NCBI GenBank assembly: GCA_910578185.1
Contig: CAJTPN010000010.1
Span: 73,541 to 137,540, forward strand
DNA from: an uncultured Acetatifactor sp.
GTDB taxonomy: Bacteria; Bacillota; Clostridia; Lachnospirales; Lachnospiraceae
Direction of reading: 5' to 3'
Length of the DNA stretch: 64,000 nucleotides
Made by a program: the position numbers and the translations under genes. Under the pieces are notes generated by a model, which was not told the DNA's origin, ran no database searches, and saw nothing but the letters and a program-made list of their open reading frames with translations. Every line of letters begins with the position of its first letter. Position 1 is the first letter of the stretch. This document shows, one piece after another, positions 36,224 through 45,239 of the stretch.

Positions 36224-37813
36224 ATGATCACAAATGAGAACGCAAAAGAATTACCATGGAACATGCCGGTGATAACCGGATTTCCGCAATATGCGAATGT
36301 GCTTGCCATTACGGGACAATTATGCGGAGCGGAGTTATGGCTGCTAAGTCATTGTGTACAACTTCAGGTCAATAAAGGGTCTTATACCATGCTGAACTTG
36401 GACTATAGCGTGGGCGATATGCTGAACACAGTGTATCGCTGCCCTTATCTGAGCATTGAGGTTTTTGACATAGCGGAATTTACAGGTGATGTAGAAAAAA
36501 TGGTTGAAAAAATAATCTATTATATTGATCAGGGCAAGTATATCTATATGCCTGTGGATTGGTTCTATATCCCTGCCTATCAATGTTATGGGGAGAATCA
36601 TGTGTCCCATGATATGTTGATTTTGGGATATGATAAGGAAAAGGAAGAGTTTTCCATCGCCGACTTTTTTGGCAATTTTCAATATCAAAAAGCAACCTGT
36701 AAATATGAGGAGCTGATCAGCGCGTGTAATAAGGATGATGCTTATAAGCTTCCGTGCATTTTAAAGAAAGTACTCATATTAAAACCATGTGAGCAAGTAG
36801 TTCCCTTTGATATCAGAACTGTGAAAAGTTTGTTTGAGGATTATTTGGAAGGTAATAATTCAAACAGGAGATTTTTGCCTGTGTGTCAATATATTGACTT
36901 TCTGGACGAAGAGTGTTTTGCCTTTGGACTGAATGTATATGAGCCTTTGATGGGGTACTTGGAGGATGCCGTACAGAAGGGAAGCAGTGTGGCTTTGCGT
37001 TCCTATGCCGTTCTCTATGATCATAAAGTTCTTTTGAGTAAAGTATGTTCTTATATGGCGGATAAGGGATATCTGCAAAGCGGCGGGGAGATTCTGACCC
37101 AAGTGGAAATGGTCAGGAAGCAGTGTTTAATTGTGCGGAATTTGCTGATAAAGTATAATTTAGCAGGCGATACAGCGCTCCTTAAAAGATGCATTCATAT
37201 GCTTGAGGATATTAGAAAAAGCGAAGAGATATTATTTACAAAGATATTGGATAACATCACGGCAAAACCTGTGCTTTATCGCTTTCAGGAAGAGAAATGT
37301 GCTGAAAGTCTGGCGTTGTTTGTGGGGGAAGACAGGCAGACCCTTGGCAACTGGATAGGAAAATATGGGAGTGGAGGATACGATATTTTTCTGGAAGAAG
37401 AAATGGGAGACCAGATCAGTATTATGTATCACAACTTTATTTATAAGAAATGGTCAAATGACTGGTCGGAAATTACCGATTTGTATGTGAGGAGGAAAAA
37501 GGGGGATAAAGCGTTTGCAGCGTGCAAACATTTTAGAAAGGACGCATATATTGATATCTTGATCCGTGACGGTTTACAGTATGTGTTGTCCATCTATGTT
37601 TTGGCATGGTGGGAGTATGAGAGAAGATTTTGCATAAGGCTTGTAGACGGTGATAATGGAAAGCCGTTGTGCAGTCATGAAGTGGTTGCCAGCAATGAGG
37701 GATTGTATGTCAGTTTCCTTGTTTCAGGGCATGTAAGACTTGAATTTGAAAATAGAAGTAGGGAGATAGGTGTGATCTCAGGCGTATTTTTTCAGGAAAT
37801 AAGCGATTTGTAA
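36224..37813 (+). CDS. BtrH-like acyltransferase / C39-like cysteine enzyme
   Basis: A 529-residue protein. The N-terminal ~190 residues show the BtrH-N (butirosin H) pattern: early Cys (Cys34 in ITGQLCGAELWLLSH), GKYIYMPVDWFYIPAY, then ENHVSHDMLILGYDKEKEEFSIADF with His126/His129 and Asp residues. BtrH moves an acyl group from an ACP to an antibiotic; homologues are found across peptide and NRPS loci. The C-terminal ~330 residues are helical, then beta-rich, and unassigned. AGGGGA precedes the ATG. With an ACP and FkbH upstream, the inferred role is transfer of the carrier-bound group to the peptide. The base composition is less AT-rich than the rest of the island. Confidence 0.55.
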   Translation: MITNENAKELPWNMPVITGFPQYANVLAITGQLCGAELWLLSHCVQLQVNKGSYTMLNLDYSVGDMLNTVYRCPYLSIEVFDIAEFTGDVEKMVEKIIYYIDQGKYIYMPVDWFYIPAYQCYGENHVSHDMLILGYDKEKEEFSIADFFGNFQYQKATCKYEELISACNKDDAYKLPCILKKVLILKPCEQVVPFDIRTVKSLFEDYLEGNNSNRRFLPVCQYIDFLDEECFAFGLNVYEPLMGYLEDAVQKGSSVALRSYAVLYDHKVLLSKVCSYMADKGYLQSGGEILTQVEMVRKQCLIVRNLLIKYNLAGDTALLKRCIHMLEDIRKSEEILFTKILDNITAKPVLYRFQEEKCAESLALFVGEDRQTLGNWIGKYGSGGYDIFLEEEMGDQISIMYHNFIYKKWSNDWSEITDLYVRRKKGDKAFAACKHFRKDAYIDILIRDGLQYVLSIYVLAWWEYERRFCIRLVDGDNGKPLCSHEVVASNEGLYVSFLVSGHVRLEFENRSREIGVISGVFFQEISDL

Positions 37814-37918
37814 GGAATTTGGAGGGTTTATCCTCTCTGAATCTTGGAAACTACAGAGGGGATGAGACGGGGCAGGACAGCAGGGCATTGGAAAGACTGG
37901 AATCTGCAGGCGACATGG

Positions 37919-37956
37919 CATTGGGGAGAATAGGGCAATTTTCCCCAATGTTTTTT
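37919..37956 (+). terminator. Intrinsic terminator closing the RiPP locus
   Basis: CATTGGGGA (37919-37927) pairs with TCCCCAATG (37942-37950), followed by TTTTTT. It lies about 105 bases after the BtrH-like gene. Confidence 0.8.
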
Positions 37957-37977
37957 GTGTGTTTTAGAGGAGGGGAC

Positions 37978-38034
37978 ATGAGTAAAGTTATATTTGAAGT
38001 TTACGAAAATATTGTCAGGCTGTCTGGGATTTGA
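37978..38034 (+). CDS. Possible 18-residue peptide gene
   Basis: AGAGGAGGGGAC stands directly ahead of ATG 37978, which opens 18 codons: MSKVIFEVYENIVRLSGI. The ribosome-binding site is strong, but the frame is short, spacing is tight and there is no family. It lies just after the terminator and about 280 bases before the hybrid kinase. Nothing else was recognised in 38035-38317. Confidence 0.25.
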   Translation: MSKVIFEVYENIVRLSGI

Positions 38035-38317
38035 TATACTGTACAAAACAGATTCGGCTGTGAAATCCGGTTTGGAAGAGGAGGGCTGAGGAAAGTGAAA
38101 TACATTCCAACATTGACCTAAAATAAGGAAGTGCGTATAATATGAGTGGGAGATATATCAGAGTCTTCTTTCCAAAGGCAATGAGTTAAAGGGTTCAAGT
38201 AGACATTCATGGTGACAGAAGGGGCTTCGAATCAATTGTGAAGAGGCGGGGCAGATTGCGCCAGGAGTGTGCAGGTATATTTTGATCGGCGTCCTAAAAG
38301 GGCAGGGGGTAATAGGC

Positions 38318-40897
38318 ATGAAAAAAGAAACGGATAAACAAAAGAAGGATGGAAACATTCCTTTACTTCTCTCCATTATCATTGTATTTTGTATATTTGG
38401 TACAGTTGTGTTTCTGGTGTCAAACAAGATTTCAGTGGAGATGTCGGCATCGGCAATTCAAAACCTAAGCGAGAGTCTTGATTTAATAGAATGTACGATA
38501 GAAGCAGTTATGAATCAGGAGGCTGAGTTTCAGCAGCTGATGGCGCATGAGGTGGCGCTGGCACAAGATCCTCAGGCGTATATTGGCACTTACCGTAACA
38601 ATGAGACAATGGTGAAGATATCTCTGATATATGCCGGAAATACAGAGGGCGTTTCCAATACAGGAGAACCGTTTTCTGAGGACGGCCTGGATTTTTCTGC
38701 TGAGAGAACGGTGAATGGTCTGGCGGTTTCTCAATCCTATATGAATTTTATGGGGACATGGGCGTATACCATGAAATGTCCCGTTATCCGGGAGGGGGAA
38801 GAAATTGCCTGCCTTTACATTGAATATACGTATGATTCCCTTGACAAGTCGCTTCCCAACGGATTTTATAACAAGAGGGCAATGCTTTATATTATGGATG
38901 CGCACAGTCAGCGTTTTGTATTAAAACCCAAGGGAATGGGTGAGCGTAATGCCGGACATTTAAATATGGAAGACTTTTTTCGGGCGAATAACATCTTGGA
39001 TGAAGAGCTTCGGGAGCAGGTGGCCCTGAGCGTGAAAAGCGGGCAGAACATTATGTTTCACCACAACATTCGCGGAAAGCGTTCTTTGATATATATGTGG
39101 TCCTTAAACGAGGGGACACTTTTTCTGATTGGATATGTGCCGGTGGATGCGATTCAACAGGAAGGGAAAACCGTGAATCAGCATATTCTAATTGTTGTAG
39201 TGGTGATGCTGACAGCGTTTGTCCTGTGTTGTTTGCTGTATTATTTTAATCAGAGGCAGCACATCAAAATCAGAAAAGAACGGGAATTGGAACGGGAGAC
39301 ACACAATAGGCAGTTGACGGAAGCACTGCAGGCGGCTCAGATTGCAAGTAAATCCAAGACGATGTTTTTATCAAATATGTCCCACGATATCCGCACTCCG
39401 ATGAATGCGGTGATCGGTTTTACAACACTGCTTGCCAAGGATGCGGAAAATCCGGAAAAGGTGAGGGAGTATACCAAAAAAATTATGGCGTCGGGACAAC
39501 ACCTGCTCAGTCTGATCAATGACATTTTGGACGTGTCTAAAATTGAGAGCGGCAAGGTTGTGCTCACGGTGGTGGACTTCACCTTGAATGATCTGGTTTC
39601 TTCTGTGGACGCTATCATTCGGCCAATGGCAAATGCCAGAGGGCAAAAGTTTCATGTTGAGGTGACGGGGATATTACACGAATATTTGAGTGGGGACGAG
39701 ACACGAATCAACCAGATTTTGATTAATCTGCTTTCCAATGCGGTGAAATATACTCCGGAGGGCGGTAATATCTGGTTTCGTATGATTGGAATGAAACAGC
39801 GCTCTTCCCAGTATGAACGTATTCGCATTGAGGTAGAGGACGACGGATATGGGATGACGCCGGAATATCTGAAAATACTGTTTGACGCATTCACCAGGGC
39901 GGAGAACAGTACCACGAACAAGGTGCAGGGCACGGGACTTGGCATGGCGATTACCAAAAATATTGTGGAACTGATGGGCGGCACCATCGATGTGTCCAGC
40001 CAGGTGAATCAGGGTACTTTGTTTCGGGTGGAACTGGAACTGCGGATACCGGAAGGGCAGGCAGAAGGGAGATTGTGGGAAGAGAGCGGCGTTTCTCAGG
40101 TTCTTGTTGTGGACAATGATGAAGCGGCCTGTGAAAACATTCAAATGCTTATGAAAGACACAGGAGTAACTGTGGATGTAGTTTCCGATATGGAGAAGGC
40201 GACACGGATGTTATGCGATAACGGAATGGTGGGAGAAGCGTATCAGGTTCTTTTGATTGACTGGAACGTTGTGAAGACGGAAGGGCTTAAGAGTGTAACT
40301 GCTTTGCAGGAGATGATATCCGAGACGGCTGCAATTTTATTTTTAACAGATTCTGATACCACAGGGATGGAGGAGGCGCTTTTGATCAAGAACACCAAAG
40401 TCCTGACAAAACCGTTTTTTGTGAGCGCTTTTCGAGAGAGTATATTGGAGATCAGAGCCGAACAGAAAGTGGAACGCAAATTGGAAACGGCGGTGCCGGA
40501 CAGTCTGAAAGGCCTATATTTCCTTGCGGCGGAGGATAACGAAATCAATTCGGAAATCCTAAGAGAAGTGTTATCAATTGAGGGAGCGGATTGTGAAATT
40601 GTGGAGAACGGTCAGCAGGCGGTAGAGCGGTTTGCACGTGCTGCAGAAAATGAATTTGACGCTATCCTTATGGATGTTCAGATGCCTGTGATGAACGGCT
40701 ATGAAGCCACAAGGGCAATCAGAGCCTTAAAGCGTAAGGATGCCGGAGAAATTCCCATCATTGCCATGACGGCCAATGCTTTTGCGGAGGACGAGAAGGA
40801 AGCGCTGGATGCCGGAATGAATGTGCATCTGACCAAGCCAATTGATGTAGAATTGTTGAAAAAGGTCATTCATCAGTATGTGCACAGAAAGGAATAG
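38318..40897 (+). CDS. Hybrid sensor histidine kinase with two receiver domains
   Basis: An 859-residue membrane kinase: a transmembrane helix near residues 15-35, an extracytoplasmic sensor (~36-285), a second helix (HILIVVVVMLTAFVLCCLLYYF), then the H-box SHDIRTPMNAVIGF. The ATPase domain follows (NQILINLLSNAVKYTPEGG, DDGYGMTPEY, GTGLGMAITKNIVELMGG). A first receiver (QVLVVDNDEAAC, LLIDWN, LTKPFF) and a canonical second receiver (AAEDNEINSEI, ILMDVQMPVMNGYEAT, LTKPID) complete it. ATG 38318 has AGGGGG upstream. It ends 3 bases before the solute-binding lipoprotein, so the two probably form a sensory unit. There is no separate DNA-binding output nearby. Confidence 0.88.
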   Translation: MKKETDKQKKDGNIPLLLSIIIVFCIFGTVVFLVSNKISVEMSASAIQNLSESLDLIECTIEAVMNQEAEFQQLMAHEVALAQDPQAYIGTYRNNETMVKISLIYAGNTEGVSNTGEPFSEDGLDFSAERTVNGLAVSQSYMNFMGTWAYTMKCPVIREGEEIACLYIEYTYDSLDKSLPNGFYNKRAMLYIMDAHSQRFVLKPKGMGERNAGHLNMEDFFRANNILDEELREQVALSVKSGQNIMFHHNIRGKRSLIYMWSLNEGTLFLIGYVPVDAIQQEGKTVNQHILIVVVVMLTAFVLCCLLYYFNQRQHIKIRKERELERETHNRQLTEALQAAQIASKSKTMFLSNMSHDIRTPMNAVIGFTTLLAKDAENPEKVREYTKKIMASGQHLLSLINDILDVSKIESGKVVLTVVDFTLNDLVSSVDAIIRPMANARGQKFHVEVTGILHEYLSGDETRINQILINLLSNAVKYTPEGGNIWFRMIGMKQRSSQYERIRIEVEDDGYGMTPEYLKILFDAFTRAENSTTNKVQGTGLGMAITKNIVELMGGTIDVSSQVNQGTLFRVELELRIPEGQAEGRLWEESGVSQVLVVDNDEAACENIQMLMKDTGVTVDVVSDMEKATRMLCDNGMVGEAYQVLLIDWNVVKTEGLKSVTALQEMISETAAILFLTDSDTTGMEEALLIKNTKVLTKPFFVSAFRESILEIRAEQKVERKLETAVPDSLKGLYFLAAEDNEINSEILREVLSIEGADCEIVENGQQAVERFARAAENEFDAILMDVQMPVMNGYEATRAIRALKRKDAGEIPIIAMTANAFAEDEKEALDAGMNVHLTKPIDVELLKKVIHQYVHRKE

Positions 40898-40900
40898 GAT

Positions 40901-42208
40901 GTGAAGACGGGAATTAGGAAAATAACGGCGCTTTGTCTTGCCGGATTGTTTGTGCTGTCGCTGTCCGCTTGTGGAAACGGCGGTGTGCCAGACGACAATG
41001 TGATGATATTTGAGAAAGATAGCCAGAGGGTTGTGACATTTTTCAGCCCCATGGAAAAGACACAGCCGGATGCCGACAATGTGGCCAGAAGCGCATCGGA
41101 AAAGACGATTACCATGGCGGAGGAGAGGCTTGGCGTAACTGTAAATTATATCACGTATACGGCGGAGGATTACCGTGATAAAACCTATGATGAGATAGCC
41201 ATTGAGAGAGTACGCAATAATTTGGACGATCTGTATCTGCTGAATCCGGATACCATTCAGGTGTTGGCCGAAGAGGATAAGCTGATGGATTTATCAGGTC
41301 TTGACAGTGCAAAGAATCTGCGGGATGTGGTAAAGATGGCTAATGTGGTAAACGGAAAGCTGGTGGCCATTCCGCAGGAGGTGGTGGCATACGGTTTGTT
41401 CGTAAATAAGGACATGTTTGACCGATATCATTTGGAACTGCCGGAAACGCCGGAAGATTTTCTGGAATGCTGCAGAGTGTTTCAGGAGAACGGAATTGAG
41501 ACGCCGGTGGGGGCTAACCGATGGTGGCTGGAGACATTCGTCTTTGCCCAGGCATATGCGGATCTTTATAACGGCGGAAATATGGAGGCAGAAATTGCCG
41601 CGCTTAACAGCGGTGAAAAAAAGTACAGCGACTATATGCGTTCCGGTTTTATGTTTCTTCAAACATTGATTGATTGTGGGTATATCGACGCCCAAAAGGC
41701 ATATGTGAGTGAGGCCATAGAGGGGGAAGGGGCGGATTTCCTGGCACAGAAGACGCCGATTGTCATGGCATACTGGAGTGCTGCGAACGCCGAGACCGCA
41801 TATGGAAAACCGGGTTTTAACATGCAGGTAATCGGCTTTCCAAGCAGCAGGGGACAGATGCCGGTTATGGCAATTCCGGGATATGCTGTGGGAATAGATG
41901 CGGTACATGCGGAAGACGCCATGAAGACGCTGGATATCATGCTTTCCGATGAGGCGCTGCAGGTTTATGCGGAGACTAACAAGGTGATTTCCCCTTCTAA
42001 AAATGTTCAGGTGGACTGTATTCCGGCGTTAAAACCGCTGAATGACAGGATCAACGAAAACGTTTTTGTGCTTGCATCAAATGCGGGCATGAAGCTGGAA
42101 CAGTGGGGAAATACCTGTGTCATTGTGAGAAATCTGTTGAACGGCGCTTCCGTGGAGGAGTGTATGGCAGAGTTTGACAGGCTTCAAGAGGAAGTGTTAA
42201 AAAAATAA
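40901..42208 (+). CDS. Extracellular solute-binding lipoprotein (family 1-like)
   Basis: A 435-residue periplasmic-binding-type lipoprotein. The signal sequence KITALCLAGLFVLSL ends in the lipobox LSAC (Cys near residue 24). The body shows the sugar-binding-protein layout: AEERLGVTVNYITYTAEDYRD, FVNKDMFDRYHLELPETPEDFLECCR, KTPIVMAYWSAANAE. The start is GTG 40901, three bases after the kinase stop. No ABC permease genes are adjacent, so it may act as a ligand-presenting partner of the kinase rather than in uptake. The ligand is unknown. Confidence 0.8.
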   Translation: MKTGIRKITALCLAGLFVLSLSACGNGGVPDDNVMIFEKDSQRVVTFFSPMEKTQPDADNVARSASEKTITMAEERLGVTVNYITYTAEDYRDKTYDEIAIERVRNNLDDLYLLNPDTIQVLAEEDKLMDLSGLDSAKNLRDVVKMANVVNGKLVAIPQEVVAYGLFVNKDMFDRYHLELPETPEDFLECCRVFQENGIETPVGANRWWLETFVFAQAYADLYNGGNMEAEIAALNSGEKKYSDYMRSGFMFLQTLIDCGYIDAQKAYVSEAIEGEGADFLAQKTPIVMAYWSAANAETAYGKPGFNMQVIGFPSSRGQMPVMAIPGYAVGIDAVHAEDAMKTLDIMLSDEALQVYAETNKVISPSKNVQVDCIPALKPLNDRINENVFVLASNAGMKLEQWGNTCVIVRNLLNGASVEECMAEFDRLQEEVLKK

Positions 42209-42290
42209 TATTAAATTTTGATTCTTTTGCCCAATCCGTCATGCGTAATTATGAGTATAGATATCATATGGAGAGAGAGTATCAGCGTCT

Positions 42291-43340
42291 ATGAAAATTG
42301 TGGTATTGGCGGGAGGAATCAGTGCGGAGCGTGATGTTTCCTTAAGTTCCGGCAGTATGATCTATAAGGCATTGAAAAACAAGGGGCATAAGGCGGTGCT
42401 TCTGGATGCTTATCTGGGATATGGGGGAGAGGTAGAAGGAATCTTTGACAGGCAGGAGGATTGGGCACAGCAGATTGGAAACGTGGGGGAAACTTCACCG
42501 GATCCGGACGCCATCAGGGCATTGCGGGAGGAGCGGCGGGAGGGCCGTCCGGGTGAGCCGGATTACCTCGGACCGAATGTGTTGGCCGTTTGCCGGGAGG
42601 CGGACTGTGTGTTTCTTGCGCTGCACGGGATGGGGGGAGAGGATGGCAGGCTTCAGGCATGCTTTGAGCTTTTGGGGATTCCCTATACCGGAGCGGATAT
42701 GGTTGGATCGGTTCTGGCGTTTGACAAAGGTATCACCAAGGATATCTTTCGGGCATACGGAATTCCTACGCCTCAGGGAATTCGGCTGAAACGGGGAGAA
42801 AAGGAGACGATGCGGGTGCCCTATCCCTGTATTGTGAAGGCCAGCTGCAGCGGTTCCAGTGTGGGGGTTTGTATTGCCAATGACGATAAGGAATATGAAG
42901 CGGCAAAATCAGAAGCCTTCCGGTATGGTGATGAAGTGATTGTGGAACGATATATCAGGGGCAGGGAATTTTCTGTTGGGGTTATGGACGGAAAGGCGCT
43001 GCCGGTGATAGAGATGGCGCCCAAGGAAGGTTTTTATGATTATAGGAATAAGTATCAGGCGGGCAGCACGGTGGAGACTTGTCCCGCCCGGATTTCTGCA
43101 GAGAAAAGCAGTGAAATGCAGGAGATCGCGGAACGGGTATTCAGGGTGCTGCGATTGAAAAGTTATGCTCGTATGGATTTTGTCATGAGCGGGAAAGGAG
43201 AGGTATTCTGCCTGGAAGCCAATACACTTCCGGGGATGACGCCAATCTCTTTGCTTCCTCAGGAGGCTGTTGCTGCGGGACTTGGTTTTGAGCAGTTGTG
43301 TGAGAAGATTTTGAATTCTGCCTGCAAAAGGGAAGAATGA
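42291..43340 (+). CDS. ddl: D-alanine--D-alanine ligase
   Basis: ATP-grasp ligase making the D-Ala-D-Ala dipeptide for peptidoglycan. The 349-residue protein has the expected blocks: VLAGGISAERDVSLSSG, LALHGMGGEDGRLQ, CIVKASCSGSSVGV, GFYDYRNKY (with the Tyr typical of D-Ala rather than D-Lac ligases) and EANTLPGMTPISLLPQEA. An insertion of about 30 charged residues (near 55-90) is longer than in the E. coli enzymes. murF follows after 67 bases, an operon that feeds D-Ala-D-Ala straight to MurF. Confidence 0.92.
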   Translation: MKIVVLAGGISAERDVSLSSGSMIYKALKNKGHKAVLLDAYLGYGGEVEGIFDRQEDWAQQIGNVGETSPDPDAIRALREERREGRPGEPDYLGPNVLAVCREADCVFLALHGMGGEDGRLQACFELLGIPYTGADMVGSVLAFDKGITKDIFRAYGIPTPQGIRLKRGEKETMRVPYPCIVKASCSGSSVGVCIANDDKEYEAAKSEAFRYGDEVIVERYIRGREFSVGVMDGKALPVIEMAPKEGFYDYRNKYQAGSTVETCPARISAEKSSEMQEIAERVFRVLRLKSYARMDFVMSGKGEVFCLEANTLPGMTPISLLPQEAVAAGLGFEQLCEKILNSACKREE

Positions 43341-43407
43341 CAGTGATGACAGGCATGGACGGTGCGGGAGAGAGCATGGGTGCTTATGGGAAAGGTATGG
43401 TTTTGAG

Positions 43408-44865
43408 ATGATGGATTTGACGGTAAGAGAAATTGCCGCAGCAGGCGGAGGAAAGCTTGTACTGGGAAACGGGAGAAGCGGTGAGGAACGTGTAAGCGGC
43501 GTGGTCATTGATTCCAGGAAGGCAGAGGCAGGAGGGGCATTTATTGCCACCATAGGGGAAAAGACGGATGGGCATCGCTATATTACAGATGTCTTTGCAA
43601 AAGGAGGGATTTTGGCTGTAACCCAAAAAACGCCGGAGCAGGTGGAGGCGGAGTATGGCTGTAAGGCCAGGGAATGGGGCAGCTATCTGCTGGTAGAAGA
43701 CACATTGCAGGCTTTGCAGCGTATTGCAGAGGCATATCGAAGGAAGCTTTCGGTCAAGGTTGTGGGGCTGACGGGAAGTTCGGGCAAGACCAGTACAAAG
43801 GAATTTATAGCAAGTGTGCTTGGGCGGAAATATCGTGTATATAAGACCCAGGGAAACCTAAATAACGAAATAGGGGTTCCGCTGACGCTGCTTGGTATCC
43901 GCAGGGAAGAAATTGCGGTGGTGGAGATGGGGATCAGCGATTTTGGCGAAATGCACAGATTGAGTAAGATGGCTCGGCCGGACGTATGTGTGATTACCAA
44001 TATTGGGCAGAGCCATCTAAAGGATTTGAAGAACAGAGATGGCATATTAAAGGCAAAATCAGAGATTTTTGATTTTATGGCCCAGGAGGGGCAAATTTGC
44101 CTGAACGGAGAGGATGACAAACTTTGCACGCTCACGGAAGTCAAGGGGCATAGACCGCATTTTTTTGGACTTGGCGGTAATCCTTGTGAGGAGGTGACGG
44201 CGGAACAAATTGTGGGCAGTCTGCAGGGAAGTGACGCCACATTGACTTTCAGGAGAGGGAAGGATGCGTATTTGCGTCAGCCCGTTTATGTGCCGCTGCC
44301 TGGGACCCATATGGTATTGAATGCGGCGGCGGCGGCATGTGTGGGAAGTTTGTTTGGATTGACCGGGGAGGAGATCAGGGCAGGAATTGCCGATGTTATG
44401 CCTGTGGAGGGAAGGGCAAATATCATTCATGGAAAGCATTATACCCTGATTGACGACTGTTACAATGCGAATCCGGAATCTATGAGAGCTGCCATTCATA
44501 TGCTAGCTTTGGCAGATACGGAGAAAGTTGCCATCCTGGGCGACATGTTTAACTTGGGACCGGATTCCCACGAGCTTCATGAACAAGTGGGAAGACATGC
44601 GTTGGAAGCAGGTGTTGATCATGTGATCTGTGTGGGGGAGGAGGCACAGTTTCTATTTCGGGCCGCCCATGAGGCGGAGGCGCTTTGTCAGGCAAAAGGG
44701 CTGCCAGCCGGGCGTGTTACTTTATTTCCCGATCGACAGAGCTTTCTTGAAGCGCTTCGGATAAATCGGGAAGAGTTGGTTCCAGAGGGAAGTACCGTGT
44801 TGATTAAGGCTTCTCATGATATGAAATTTGTGGAGATATTGGATTTTTTGCGGACATTGCCGTGA
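43408..44865 (+). CDS. murF: UDP-MurNAc-tripeptide--D-alanyl-D-alanine ligase
   Basis: Adds D-Ala-D-Ala to UDP-MurNAc-tripeptide in the cytoplasm. The 485-residue protein has the Mur-ligase ATP site GLTGSSGKTSTKEF (near residue 115), the N-terminal uridine-binding region (VSGVVIDSRKAEAGGAFIAT), and the C-terminal DDCYNANPESMRAA and ILGDMFNLG motifs characteristic of MurF. Two consecutive ATG codons (43408, 43411) are possible starts. It is followed by an intrinsic-terminator-like hairpin. Confidence 0.93.
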   Translation: MMDLTVREIAAAGGGKLVLGNGRSGEERVSGVVIDSRKAEAGGAFIATIGEKTDGHRYITDVFAKGGILAVTQKTPEQVEAEYGCKAREWGSYLLVEDTLQALQRIAEAYRRKLSVKVVGLTGSSGKTSTKEFIASVLGRKYRVYKTQGNLNNEIGVPLTLLGIRREEIAVVEMGISDFGEMHRLSKMARPDVCVITNIGQSHLKDLKNRDGILKAKSEIFDFMAQEGQICLNGEDDKLCTLTEVKGHRPHFFGLGGNPCEEVTAEQIVGSLQGSDATLTFRRGKDAYLRQPVYVPLPGTHMVLNAAAAACVGSLFGLTGEEIRAGIADVMPVEGRANIIHGKHYTLIDDCYNANPESMRAAIHMLALADTEKVAILGDMFNLGPDSHELHEQVGRHALEAGVDHVICVGEEAQFLFRAAHEAEALCQAKGLPAGRVTLFPDRQSFLEALRINREELVPEGSTVLIKASHDMKFVEILDFLRTLP

Positions 44866-44871
44866 GTTGAG

Positions 44872-44903
44872 GCCGTTCGGTGCTGACGCACCGGGCGGCT
44901 TTT
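44872..44903 (+). terminator. Terminator-like hairpin after murF
   Basis: GCCGTTCGGTGC (44872-44883) pairs with GCACCGGGCGGC (44888-44899) using two G-U pairs and a 4-nt loop, then TTTT. It lies 7 bases after the murF stop. Confidence 0.6.
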
Positions 44904-45152
44904 GGGATTGTGCTTTCAGGGAGGGGGACGGTGCCGGGATGGGCAATTATAATTCCGGAGGGCATAACAGGACGTATTGGAGGGTAGAAAAGATATTTAA
45001 TAAGCGGACAAAATAGATACGGAATAATGAAGATGGTGTTACAGATAGAAATTTCACCGGGATTCCTTTAATATGTGTAAAACGTGGAAAGCCTCATAAA
45101 CACTCAATATTTCCAGAAAGTTCAAAGTTGCAAATTTTGAGAAAATATAGTA

Positions 45153-45170
45153 ATCTTAATAAAATCTTAA
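45153..45170 (+). promoter_or_regulatory. Direct repeat, candidate response-regulator box
   Basis: ATCTTAA at 45153-45159 is repeated at 45164-45170, exactly 11 bases (one helical turn) apart, as OmpR/PhoB-type regulators bind. It lies about 70 bases upstream of the response-regulator gene, so autoregulation is plausible. The rest of 44904-45239 holds no gene I can support. Confidence 0.45.
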
Positions 45171-45239
45171 ACCTATTCCTGCTGCTTTATGGGAAAATAG
45201 TGTTATATTTGTGTGAATTATGTCAGGAGATTAGTGGAT

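Noticed and set aside
36040..36237. 65-codon frame beginning at ATG 36040
   Set aside because: It overlaps the ABC ATPase relic in another frame and has no ribosome-binding site; the relic frame gives the recognisable VSHRL motif.
24726..37813. Classical lasso-peptide cluster
   Set aside because: The kinase, nucleotidyltransferase, PqqD-like and exporter genes fit, but there is no asparagine-synthetase-like cyclase and no transglutaminase-like protease, while two radical SAM enzymes are present.
37819..38034. 71-codon TTG-start frame after the BtrH-like gene
   Set aside because: It would have to be translated through the intrinsic terminator at 37919-37956 and has no domain; only its last 18 codons have a real ribosome-binding site.
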